Below are positions 49,262 through 60,600 of a stretch of DNA of 64,000 bases, piece by piece. The position numbers and the translations under genes are program-made. Under the pieces are notes generated by a model. It saw nothing but the letters and a program-made list of their open reading frames with translations, ran no database searches and was not told where the DNA came from. The stretch comes from Zoroaster sp. YZ-2022 (lineage: Eukaryota; Echinodermata; Asteroidea; Forcipulatida; Zoroasteridae). The first letter of the stretch is position 1. Each line of letters begins with the position of its first letter. The stretch is from assembly GCA_029582265.1 (NCBI GenBank), contig CM055837.1, positions 8,073,926 to 8,137,925 on the forward strand, written 5' to 3'.

Positions 49262-52200
49262 TTAACGGTGTCTTTTTAGCCACACAAGAGCGACTACAGC
49301 AACAACGCTTAGAGTGTTCAGTCCACCAATCAGGATGAAAGCCAATGTGTAACTGCCGAGTGTGTCATATATCAAACCTGGCACGGGGGAAAGAATATAA
49401 CATGATAATCGATGTCACTGCAGTAATGGGAGACTTGAGAGACGCTGGTGGCAGCAGACATACCGGTCATTTACCCCTATTGTTTACGTTGGGAAAAGGA
49501 CCGTTAAGTCTGCTGCCACCAAGTGTGTCAAATGTCTTGTAATACATTTCACTGTCAATAGACCTTTATCATGGCGCCGCCATCTTGTCTTTCTTCAATG
49601 CAAATCTACATGACCAAACCGAGGCTGCAAGGGAAAATAGTCTGGTACCTTGTAAGCATTGAGAGTTTGTGCTGCAATCTTACCTGCGTATACAGGGAAC
49701 ATGACAAAGATGACTGCAGCGTGATATAAAAGGTTTATGATGTGGTAAGTAGTCTGACAAAAATCATGAAAAAACAAAGAATCTTACCTGGAAAATATAA
49801 AAACAGTAGTCTTATTATTCCAGCTTTCAGTAAAATCCATCCCAGAGCGTTGCCAAACTGTTCAACACCTACGGTGTCCTTGGTAATCACATCGATGAGA
49901 ATAAAGGCGAAAGAGTGGAAACATCCAAAGATGAACATATTCACAGCATTCGGCCAATAGGTCATCAACCACGGATCAACAAAATAATTTGTGGATATCA
50001 CTGACATCGATATCCCTATCCATATGTAACAGCCGATTACACCAAAGTTTGACACAATGGGGCTGACGCATAGAGTCCCAACTATCTTTCCAATGCCATA
50101 TAGAACAACAAAGTTGGTGGCGTCGATCAGTGGGAATCCCTTTGAGACGTTGGTACTCGGTACAAAGTACACCAGCCAAGCAGTAAGCATCGTTAGTAAT
50201 ACAACATAGATGAAAGCGACAAGCCAGTATGGGATAGAAGTGAATAAGTCTAGACTGAAAGTACGAGTGATTGGTGCACAGACTGAAGTCAGATACGAAC
50301 ATGGACCCTGGCTACGTGTTGGGGCTTCCCCGTCCTGAACGTCCCCTTGGTCCTCATCCACGGTAACAGTCCGATAATCATGTCTACTCGTAGCTTGTGG
50401 CTTCAGTAGAGCTCCGCACACGGCAAGATGCAAGGACAATGCGCCATTTAGCAGGATTGTTCCTCTCCAGCCGTAGATGTCCAAGAAGAATTGAGTCAAT
50501 AGTGGACAGATGATGAACGCCAGGGAACTACCCAGTCCAGCTACGGCAAATGCTGTTGTGATGGATGCTTTGAAGCAGCACACGATCATCTCCTTGCTTG
50601 TAATGTACGCAAATCCGAATGCGGGTCCTGGCAAGATAACATTTGAAAATTTATATATTTTTAATGACAAATACCCGATATATATATTCATGTTACTTTT
50701 TATAACACGCCTCATATCAAACAAATCACAGGCATATGAATCTCTGAACAGCAATACTTTTAGGTATTGAAGGCAACCAGAGTATACTGATCAAAACGTC
50801 AAATTGTCAGATCACTCTTCTGAGAACCAAGACATTAATTTACAACTTATATTAAAGAAATATCACATAGTGCTACCACAAATCTTCCTCTGAATTTATG
50901 TAGGGTGCGATTGGATTGATTAGAAGTCGAAGGAGAAGTAATTGTGTTCTTTCTTGACTGCTATTTTATTCTGTGAACGGAATCGGCAACAACACCAGCC
51001 GACAATGGTTCACAGCAAATATTCGCGGCAAAGGTTCGCAAAAGTTGAACACATTTCACAACTTGCGCGAAACATTCGATACGAATTTGATGACGTAAAA
51101 TTCGCTTTCGCGTTAAGTATGAACCGGCCTTAAGGCCTACATGCTGTATGCGGGCGCCATCTTGGATTATTCAGCTAGGGTTATTATTGACGAAAATCCA
51201 ACTTTCCCTCATATATAACTTAATCAAAGTGTACAACATGAATCGGCATGCGTTTCTTAATACTTGTCTTCTATAAATCTTACTTCAGAAACAAAAAGAT
51301 TAAATTTTACCTGTGAACGGGATCGGCAACAATACTAGACCGGTCCCCTGTCTATATGCTATCAAGGATATATACAGGCTCTAGGCGTACCACTCAAAGG
51401 ATTTCATTGGAGACGTTAACGCGTTGTGCTGAAGATCTGACGTCATGCTTCGAGACTTGTGCGCTAGCTACCAACTAAGGTCAAAGTTGAGCATCGGGGA
51501 AAATATGGCGGCTGTACGGCCAGAATCTGGGGTAATTCACGCGCCTAGTAGCTCAAAGCGTGACGTCAGATCTTCAGGCTACAAACACCACCAGCCGCAC
51601 GTAGATGAGACATGCAATGAACAATCTCATCGCCGCACGGTGGCGCTGTCACCAATTCTTACAGGTGGAAAGAACCTATCAGTCACCACATTTACATCGC
51701 CCTATTTTTTGTGTTGATGTTTCTTTAGTACAGTATGGGCTCTTTCGATGTGGAACCGGCATCCCATATCGTCTTTGTTTCTGTACTTTTAAAGCTGAAT
51801 GGCATAACTTTGGGAGGGCACGATCGAGGCACGTGCTTGATCTCATACGTACTGATCAATTCAACCATCTATCAATCATCGATCATTTATTCGTTAAATC
51901 TATCAATCTATCAATCAATAATATCAATCACTTCTTAATCAATCCATCCATCCCTCCATTCATTTAGGGTTCACATACGTCCATCCCTCCATGCCATCGT
52001 GCATTCAAATGTCAACATTGCATAGTCAATACAACGCCGCATTAACGAACACCGCTATAACGAACTTTTGTTCATACCAACAATCTTAGTGAACATGTTT
52101 AATTTAACACTATGCCAAGATGAACTCACTCGATGTTTCTGTTCACTATGACGTATTACACGAGAGTGAAAGTCCAACCTGGGCTCAGAGTACCATGATG

Positions 52201-53026
52201 TTCGTTATAGCGGCGTTCCTGATAGGCAGTTACACTTATGGACATACCTGTGAAGAAACAAAGAATAACCACCATTGCAGCCAAACTGGACACGAAGGAC
52301 ACCGCTATCAACGAAAACCCAACAACCAAACCACTTACAAAGACAACCTTTCGTATTCCAAACTTCTTATGCAGCGGCGATGCAAACGGAGCTGGGGAGA
52401 ATAAAACATAAAATTGATAATAATGCATATAAAATATGCATGGTTAAAGATAAGTTGCAGAGTTTGCAATTACATTTTCTTTCCAGTGTAATACTCACTA
52501 AATTTGTGTAAATTAATTTGTTTAGAACACATTTCTGTATACGGCCTAGGCCTATGGGTATGTGTACAGTGGCAGATAATTTGTTTAGCAAGTAAAGACC
52601 GTTTGCGGTGACACCATATGTATAAATTCTCTTTTGAGTATTAAATAGTTCTTAAAAGAACCGGTTGGTTACAACTCAACGTTTCGATCAGTATGTTCTG
52701 ATCGTCTTTACTTATCCTTTTTCACCATGAAAAGGTACAAGTCTTAGATTTTTTGCAAAACCGGATTCTGCTGTAGCCTTATGCTAGTGCGTACCTGCAA
52801 TGTCTGTGCTGCCTTCCATCACTGCAATCATCCAGCCCACAAGCCACGTATGAGTGTCGAACTCTTCTTGTAGCAACGGAAGCATCATGGCTAGGCTTTT
52901 CGTCACACCCAGCAAAACCAACAGCGTAGTAAATGATGCCAGAACGGCGAACCAACCGAGGTAGCCGCCATCTTGAATCGTCTCAGATATGGAACCCGCA
53001 AGTCTATTGTACATACCACATTTCAT
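49262..53026 (-). CDS. SLC16/monocarboxylate transporter-like MFS protein, 443 aa
   Basis: Minus-strand exons 52795-53026, 52248-52391, 49788-50627 and 49262-49377 have AG/GT borders, all phase 1, and join into one 443-residue frame from ATG 53026 to TAA 49262. The N-terminus has DGGYLGWFAVLASF, a variant of the SLC16 signature at the start of helix 1. LLQEEF and TWLVGW follow, then APFASPLHKKFGIRKVV, a helix 4/5 segment with AFVAGLG-like AFAVAGLGSSLAF, and GWRGTILLNGALSLHL, all typical of the family. A hydrophilic loop (about residues 202-230, DEDQGDVQDGEAPTRSQG) divides the two six-helix halves. The last exon gives GLIYDTLGSYTLAFILIG and ends in WLKRHR. It should be a plasma-membrane carrier for monocarboxylates or related small solutes; the substrate is not predictable. 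Introns carry MITEs. A 70-bp hydrophobic open segment in intron 3 (about 49685-49756) was not used because it breaks the frame. Confidence 0.88.
51338..51585. repeat. Second copy of the 49028 repeat (intronic)
   Basis: Shares the ordered blocks listed for 49028-49220, with about 50 extra bases (around 'atatggcggctgtacggccag'). It lies within intron 2 of the SLC16-like gene. Confidence 0.6.
51835..51985. repeat. (ATCA)n / (CCAT)n low-complexity tract
   Basis: Short repeats of atca, tcaatc and atccatcc within the long intron of the transporter gene. Confidence 0.7.
52590..52725. mobile_element. Foldback element, copy C (one stem only)
   Basis: GTAAAGACCGTTTGCGGTGACACC, split around the internal 'agttcttaaaagaaccgg' and 'gatcagtatgttctgatcg' blocks, matches copies A and B. 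The right stem is reduced to GTCTTTAC. It lies in intron 1 of the transporter gene; a further fragment is at about 50765-50845. Confidence 0.65.
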
Positions 53027-53107
53027 TTCGATTTGGGAGGATCTTTGATGACGTTATAACCTGTAATGCAATAATTAGATTGTTATCATTTCAGACCGAT
53101 TAATTAA

Positions 53108-53233
53108 AGAGTCAGAGTCCGAGTCATATGGGTCGAGTCGGAGTCATATGGGTCGAGTCCGAGTCATATGGGTCGAGTCTGAGACATGATGGTCGAGTCA
53201 CTTAAAAAAAAAAAAAAGGATAAAAAAAAAAAA
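53108..53233. repeat. ~22-bp tandem repeat followed by two A tracts
   Basis: Four to five copies of GGGTCGAGTCCGAGTCATAT with drift, ending in A13, 'ggat' and A12. The second A tract abuts the copied segment at 53227. Confidence 0.85.
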
Positions 53234-53459
53234 TCAGGTTTAATATAATTCGTTAATTTTCTTTGGCTATAGCAGTACTGGCATTTCAGTCCAAGAGAAG
53301 GGGTCAATCTGATAACCACCTTTCCAATCCATGTCAGTTAAACAATGTTTTATCTTATTTCACAGTGATTGTTGATAATGTTGAATTTATTTAAGCCCTT
53401 ACTCCTCTTTTCACTCTTAACAATCTTTTTCAGAAAGAGGACAGAAACATCTTGCTACT
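53227..53459. repeat. Inverted near-identical copy of 17846-18076
   Basis: Reverse complement of the segment at 17846-18076 with one small difference cluster. The left side begins in the A tract of the preceding minisatellite. Confidence 0.9.
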
Positions 53460-54540
53460 GTGACGCAACACCCCAAGGGAGGGATTGTCGCGCGGACGGC
53501 CTTTGACCGGAAAAGTCCCCGAGCGGTTAGGAACGTATCCGTTGGGATAGCAGTATACCATCCCGATGGATGAATACAATTGCTCAGAGACCACCCTATG
53601 AAAAAGGTCAGGATACAAGTTGTTGTGTATTTATATAACAAATAATACTGGTTTATTCGCAAACAATAAGGCACCTCACCTGGAGGTGACCAAGTCCTTA
53701 AATCACAAGAAGAACAATCATCAATACAGGAAATCCTTATAACTACATGAAAATCTATGGCACCTCGATGAGGGGTCACTGACACACCACTATTTTAGCT
53801 ATATGTGACTGGCTCTGGCAAAACCCTAAACTTGGACCCATTTTTCAAAAGTGACCTCCCAAATTTATCGTGAAAATTAACAATGTTCCCAACAACGTTT
53901 CAGAATTTTCTTTTTCCATCAAAATCAAGAGAGAATAATTAATTCTCGAGAGAGAGAGAGTCGTGAATTTGCCCTGAAATCACTGTCCACATTATTGCCA
54001 ATATCTGAGAGGAAGAGACACTGTGAAATTGCTGTGAAATTACACTGAACTGTTATTTCACGGCAAAACAGATTTTCAGGGCATTTTCAGGGTGAAGTTG
54101 TTCATAGTAATACATTACATAGGGTACTCTTATAATTTAAAGAACAAATTCGATATAAAAATCAAGTTTACATCAACATGCTTCCTGGGTATGAACAATA
54201 ATTATAAAGAGATTTTGGTTTCTTTTTGGGAAAATGTTTGCATATTGTCAAGGGATTAAAATATCCACGGGTATTCATTTAAGTGCTCCGTCTTTTGTAT
54301 AACTATATATAAACGTTGACTTGTGATTTGATTTGTGTATGTTCATGTAAGAAAAGAAAAAAGAAAGGTATTAAAAAAACTGAGGAATAAAATGTTGGTT
54401 TACGAAGTGAAGTCGTGTTTTGTTTCATTTAGTTTGCTTCGGTTGGATGACTAGATCACGCGTTCGAAACTTTCCCGCTGCCTAAATCAGGCGTTCCTGA
54501 TATTACATAATACGCAATCCATTCACATTGATTAATCCAT
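53460..54540. other. No gene recognised; (GA)n run
   Basis: A 122-codon minus frame (53417-53785) has no recognisable domain. A GAGAGAGAGAGAG run is at about 53948-53960. Upstream of the transporter start on the minus strand I cannot point to a promoter. Confidence 0.3.
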
Positions 54541-54544
54541 TGTG

Positions 54545-54885
54545 GAGTGTCGTGGCCGAGCGGTCTAGCGCACCGAACTCAAGTTCTGGTGTTGCTATCA
54601 GCAGGGTGTGGGTTCGAGCCCCGGTCGTGACACTTGTGTCCTTGAGCAAGGTACTTAACCATAATTGCTTCGTCCTTCGGATGGGACGTAAAGCCGTAGG
54701 TCCCGTGTGTTGTATAATGCACGTAAAATGGTCCTGGGTACGACTTTATAACTGCATCCAACCTGGAGAGGGATGGGCGCCGCCAGGTTTAATTGCCCAA
54801 GACACACCACATGATGATCGTCTGTGGTGCCCCAACGACCCTCCGGGGTTATGGGATAGGTGAAGGTGAAGGTGAAGGTGAATCC
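54545..54885 (+). mobile_element. tRNA-Leu-type SINE, full-length-like copy
   Basis: Head GTCGTGGCCGAGCGGTCTAG with ACTCAAGTTCTGG and GGGTTCGAGCCC, body identical to the 4163 copy through 'aatgcacgtaaaa', then a longer 3' part that copy 1 lacks (cctggagagggatgggcgcc ... cgaccctccggggttatggg) and a (GTGAAG)n-like tail. It shows the true 3' half of the subfamily truncated at 4346. Confidence 0.9.
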
Positions 54886-55031
54886 ATTCACAAAAGTTAA
54901 TGATGCATGTCACTATAAATACGGCGTCTCTCACAACCAAAAATCAGTTCAGGCCTACGCACGTATTGCTTGGTGTCAAGTAATTGAATCGAAGAAGCTT
55001 AGTACTCGCCCTCCACAACTACTACTCAAAT

Positions 55032-55452
55032 ATGTCAAGAGATCAAGAGCAATCAACGTCAGCAAGTGTTTTCAATCCTGAAGCCTTGTTCGACAAGTTT
55101 AAGGAATACTTTAATCATAAATTTGAGAGCCTACAGAATCCCAAAGAAGCGATCTGTCTTAAAGAACTTAAGAACAAACTTGAGGCGAAAGAACTCAACA
55201 GACCTGGCAATTCAGCACAGTTTGAATTCTGTATATGGCCAATTAGAAATCTTGTTAGATAAAATTAAGATATGTCTACTTAAGAAAGGTGAAATACAAG
55301 AAGCAATTGATGCCATTCAAGAAGCAGAAGAACTGGTCGCCGATAGAAAGAAAAAGATAAGAATTGCGGACAGCAGCAAAGCCGGCTGGACCACAGTGCA
55401 GCACCTCGAGAAAGACGGAAAAGAGGTTGTCTTCCCTTTACTGACGCTATAA
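55032..55452 (+). pseudogene. gag-like coiled ORF of a mobile element, frameshifted
   Basis: From ATG 55032 one frame reads EALFDKFKEYFNHKFESLQN and LKELKNKLEAKELNRPGN up to GNSAQFEF; after a one-base frame change near 55220 another frame continues QLEILLDKIKICLLKKGEIQ and ends with KKIRIADSSKAGWTTVQHLE at TAA 55452. The pattern (QFEF, then 'IADxSxxGWxxVxxxE') is one I recall from proteins encoded by retroelements of invertebrates, possibly of the DIRS type; the family name is uncertain. A Lys/Glu/Ala-rich open segment at 56273-56369 (AEQRKRIQAAEEAAIKDLEG) could be its displaced C-terminus. Confidence 0.4.
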
Positions 55453-55459
55453 AACAACT

Positions 55460-57330
55460 CCAAACACCGCTATCTTAATCTGGCGATAGCGCAGCACGAG
55501 AAATGACGCTCGTTTTGTTTTTTCGCCTTTTATTCCTCCAGCATAACAATGTCTGTACTTTCTCTTCTATTCTACTCTCTTCTTCCTTTAGATATTACAA
55601 TAAAACCTTCTGACTGACTCTTTATAACTTCACCGCAACACTTGGCAATTCTTCCATTTCTTACATGACAAAACTCCATTAACGAAGCTTAATTGAAATA
55701 TTACAACAAAACCTTCTTTGACTGACTCTTTATAACTTCACCAAGAACTTGGCAATTCCTCAAATTTTTACATGACAAACTCTATTAACAAAGATTATGT
55801 TCCAATCATTTTTTTATTTTGTAAACCAAAAAAAAAAAAAAACTATTCGCACCTCTACCCGAGTGTGTTACACCATACTACAAAGTCTTTAACAGCAGCA
55901 CAGATGCCTATTCTGGCGAGCAAAGCCATGTATCCAAGTGATAACGTATCTTATGTTAATGCTCACTATTAGTTTTAGTGTCACTTCTTCAGAGATCGCG
56001 ACGCCCAGGAAAAACCAGAGATAAAAATGTTTAAAAATGCTCTGGAAACATATAGTAACATTAATCTGATTCTACGAAAATTGTAATTTCGTTCGTTTTT
56101 AAAACGTGCGTCTGTGGGTGTGCTCGCTAGAACTGACCCCTCTACACAATTACCTCCCTTTTAAACCCCCATTCTAGCCATTCCTCATGACGTAATACAA
56201 TCTTGCTAAACGCTCTTCGAATTAGCAAGACAATAATTTCCCGCTTTACTACGAACCGCGGGAAATGTAAAATCTCGGCTGAGCAACGCAAGAGAATTCA
56301 AGCTGCCGAAGAAGCCGCCATAAAAGATCTAGAAGGACGAAATATTCAAGCATTTCCCGTCGGGTGCTGATCGTAGTCTTTTTCGAGGTACAATTAAAGC
56401 TCATATCCCTTATTTTTCTTTGTCATTGTTCATAAAGCAATCAAGTGCTGGCCCTCTCCCATGCTTTATATTAAATAATATAATAAATAAACAATAAATA
56501 AGATTTTCAAAAATATGTTGTTGTCTCATTGTGTGATCATTAGGTCATCCATTAGAAATAAACTGTTTTTCATGCGTATGAGCGCAGCGAAGGAGCATGA
56601 AAATAAAATTATTCGTAACCTAACAGTTTTAAGAATCAGATATATGTAAAGTTATACTTGTCCTGTAAACATATATACTTCATGGTTCAATTACTACTGA
56701 AACTTGGGCATTCAAGGGATTAATTTTGTTAATAAAGGACTAGCTGACACAGCCAGACGACCGTCATAACCACAGGAAGACTATTTTATCAACGGATTAG
56801 GTAGTTAACAATAGAAGAATTTGGTCACTGCAGTGCAGCATCCTCACTGCTTTCCGGGTGAGTCTCACGATAATACTGGGAGAATCACCCAGTATTTTTT
56901 GCGGGCGAGATAAGCTAAGTTCCCTTTAAAGTGCTAGTCCAGATGCATCAATTTAAGGGGCTTTACTGTCTTTATACTGGAGGTGTACAGCAACAGACAC
57001 CACACAGGCCAATGAATTTACCAAGGAGGGGCAGACAACCCACACCGACTCCTGCAACCCAATACACATACGATGGGGCCCCTCAGCTCGAGGAACCACT
57101 ACTCGTATGTTTCCCAAGTCTGAATTAATCGTTTATGCAACACATGCAACCCTTAAAGTCCCTCTGGTAATTACAACACTGTTGCAATTACAGCTCGACG
57201 AGAGAACAGATACACAAGCCCCAGTGAGGTGACACCTAGACCCTCACGACACCTCAAAAACACATGTAACGGATGCACGGCACACGGGAATACCCAGAAA
57301 TTCCTCGACAGTAAGCCACCTTAAGTAGTA
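55460..57330. other. Probable decayed retroelement debris, no intact gene
   Basis: A 40-base direct repeat pair, 'attacaa(c/t)aaaaccttct(tt)gactgactctttataacttcacc', is at about 55586-55632 and 55702-55742. 'actgggagaatcacccagtat' forms a hairpin at about 56876-56897. A 65-codon frame at 56931 is Pro/Thr/Gln-rich and unrecognised. Confidence 0.35.
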
Positions 57331-57447
57331 TGGTAGATGGGGGTCCGAGCGCAATGATAAAAAGAAGCGATTAAAATAGCTGAGATTGTAAAAAAAAGAT
57401 TTTTTAGGGGGCTTTCCCTTTTAGGATAACAAAAAGTATGCTAAAGA

Positions 57448-57477
57448 TGGTGACGTCATGAAAAGATAATGACGTCA
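57448..57477. promoter_or_regulatory. Two TGACGTCA (CRE-like) sites upstream of the polymerase
   Basis: GTGACGTCATGAAAAGATAA is followed at once by a second TGACGTCAT. TGACGTCA is the consensus of CREB/ATF-family sites. They lie about 160-185 bases before the polymerase ATG, in what would be the terminal region. Use as a promoter element is inference only. Confidence 0.4.
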
Positions 57478-57633
57478 TAAAAAAGATTACAAGATTGTTG
57501 TGGGTAGGTATAGGGGAGAAATTTTATTTAGCTAGATAGCAAAAAAAAAGATACTTATAAAATTGAGATTTAATTTTAAAACCTCCCCTAAAAAATTGAA
57601 ATATAAAAAAAATATTATCTAGATATATAATAA

Positions 57634-60600
57634 ATGGAGAGAATTGAAGAAAGAAGAAGATATTTATCAAAATGGACAAAACCAATGTTGAAAGAGTTTT
57701 CACGAGAACACTTTGGAGAAATAATTTTTACTAAAAATAGCAAGGGTAAAGTTGATAAACGATCTTATTACGAAGCTGTAAAAAATTATTTACGTCAACA
57801 TAAACAAAAGCCATTGTATAAATTAAATTTAGCTGAACTTAAAGAGTACGTAAGAATAAATAATATTGTTGTGTCTGAACGTTTTCGAGGGGGAAGAGGA
57901 GAGTTTATTAAAGCGGGCTATATTATTGCTATTAAAAGGTTTCGCGGTTTAGAACCTGAGTTAGCTTTTGACGAACCACCAATTGATGGTGGAAGAATAT
58001 TACGCGAGCGATGGCTGTTTGTACCGCATAATCATAGCAAAGAAGAAGATTTAAACATATTTTGGGAAGCGGTAAAGCCAAAGATTATAGCCAAGTTTGG
58101 TATAGACTTGCAATATTTTAAATCGTACAAGTTTATGATATATATACGTATTAGATTACATAAAGAAAGAGTAGATGGTGATATAGATACTGCATGGCCA
58201 ATTTTTCATAATAATAGGCAAATTGTTTTATTAAATTTGAATGATATTGAAAATGTACTAAATATTGTATTTTCACAAATTCAAGAGTCTTTAGAAAAGT
58301 GGACACACAACGGTTCTGGATGGATCGTAGATCGTATCGTAGAAATGAGTATTATTTACAAGAAATATCAACCTTTTCACGGTAGTTCTTATATCGAGCT
58401 ATGCGACTACATAAAAAACAAACAAGCGTGCATTAACGTAAATAATAAAGACAATAAATGTTTTCGATGGGCGCTTCGAAGCGCTCTTTTTCTAGCTTTA
58501 AAAGATCCCCAAAGAACCTCAAAGTATCCAAAAGAAGACGGTTTAAATTTTTAAAATATTAATTTTCCAACCCCAATCGATCAAATAAACAAAGTAGAGA
58601 AACAAAATAACTTGGCAATAAACGTTTTTGGTTTTGAAAAAAATAAGTTTGTAGTTTACCAGCTCAGTGAGCAACCTAAAACTATAAATCGTATAAATTT
58701 ATTATTAATTCATAAAGAAGAAGAAGAAGGAACGAGATCTCACTACGTTTGGATAAAAAGTTTAAGTCGTTTACTTAATGATCAAACGAAACATAAAGAA
58801 CGTAAACATTTTTGCGTAAGATGTTTACAGGGTTTTTCAACAGAAACGTATCTTGAAGATCACGTAGAAATGTGTGAGGGAGTTAATGGTAAACCAAGGG
58901 TGATTAAAATGCCTGAAGAGGGTAAAAACGATACGCTAAAGTTTATAAATATTCATAAAAAGATGAAAGTTCCTTTCGTTATATACGCTGACTTTGAAAG
59001 TATAATTAAAACGATTAAAGATGTGAATACAACTAATACTAAAAAATTACAAGAACACGTCGTTTGCGGTTATTCATACATTATAGTTCGATGTGACGGT
59101 GCAACTCGTTCTCCTGTTACGTATAGGGGAGAAGATGCCGCTAAACATTTTTTACTTGAATTAGAAAAAGAAGAAAAAAACATCAACGAGATATTTGCAA
59201 ACCCTCAAAAAATAATAATGACTAAAGAAGATGAAGAAGATTTTAAAAATACTAACAAGTGTTGGATTTGTGAAAAAGAAAATAATTTTCACATTCGTAA
59301 TGAAAAAGAGGTTATGAAAAAGTACGAGATCATTGCCACATTACTGGTAAATATAGAGGCGCTGCACATATTAAATGTAATTTTAAAATAAAAATAAAAC
59401 CATACAAAACTTTTATTCCAGTTATATTTCATAATTTACGAGGTTACGACTCTTATCTTATTATGCAAGCTGTAAGTCAAACGCGAAGAAATCTAACGTG
59501 TATTCCAAACAATATGGAAAAGTATATTTCTTTTTCAATAGGACAACTACGATTTCTTGATAGTTTTAAATTTTTAGCAACATCGTTAGATAAACTAGTA
59601 GAATCTAATAAATCTTTTTGTATTAGTAAAAAAATTTAACCTGATTTAGAAAAATTTAATCTTTTAAAAATCAAGGGTATTTATCCTTATGAGTATATAA
59701 TAATAATAATAATAATGTGTGGATTTATATAGCGCACGTATCCACCAACTAAGTGGTGCTCAAGGCGCATTATATTATTATCCCTGCTCATAAGGCTCAT
59801 AAATCATTCCTGAAACCATCTCAGCTCCCTGGGGAGTATACAGCTCAATTGCTGCCATTTCTAGCTCATATAGAGCAAACCAACTCTGCCTTCACAGGTA
59901 CCCATTTAACCCCTGGGTGGAGAGAAGCAATTATGATTAAGTGTCTTGCTCAAGAACACAAGTGTCACGGCCGTGATTCGAACCCACATTATGTTGCTAA
60001 CACCAGAACTTGAATCCGGTAAGCTAGACCGCTCGGCCATGACACCCCATGGATAGTTTTAAAAGATTTGAAGAAACGAGTCTTCCTTTACAAAAAGCTT
60101 TTTATAGTAGTTTGAACAACACTCATATTACTAAAGAAGAATATGAGCACGCAAAGAAGGTTTATAAAACTTTTAATTGTAAAAATTTAGGAGATTATCA
60201 CGATTTGTACGTGCGTACTGATACTTGCTTATTAGCAGATGTTTTTGAAAATTCTCGTACTACTAGTATGAAAGAATACGGTTTAGATCCAGCTAATTAC
60301 TACACGAGTCCTGGATCAAGTTGGGATGCTTTATTAAAACATTCGAAACAAACTTTAGATTTATTAACAGATATTAACATGCATTTAATAATAGAAAAAG
60401 GTATACGAGGAGGAACGTGTATGGTAAGCAAAAGATACGCAAAAGCAAACAATCTTTATTTACCCGATTACGATAAAACAAAACCAACGAGTTACATTAT
60501 ATATTTAGACGCAAATAATTTATACGGGTACGCTACGAGTCAACCTTTACCAACGGGTAATTTTAAATGGTTAACTAAAGATGAAATTGACAAGTTAAAT

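Noticed and set aside
49685..49756. Hydrophobic 70-bp segment with AG/GT borders in transporter intron 3
   Set aside because: Inclusion would shift the frame; direct joining of 49788 to 49377 gives the family's last helix in frame.
53417..53785. 122-codon minus frame as a secreted Cys-rich protein
   Set aside because: Cysteines are irregular, no signal peptide, and part overlaps the copied segment at 53227-53459.
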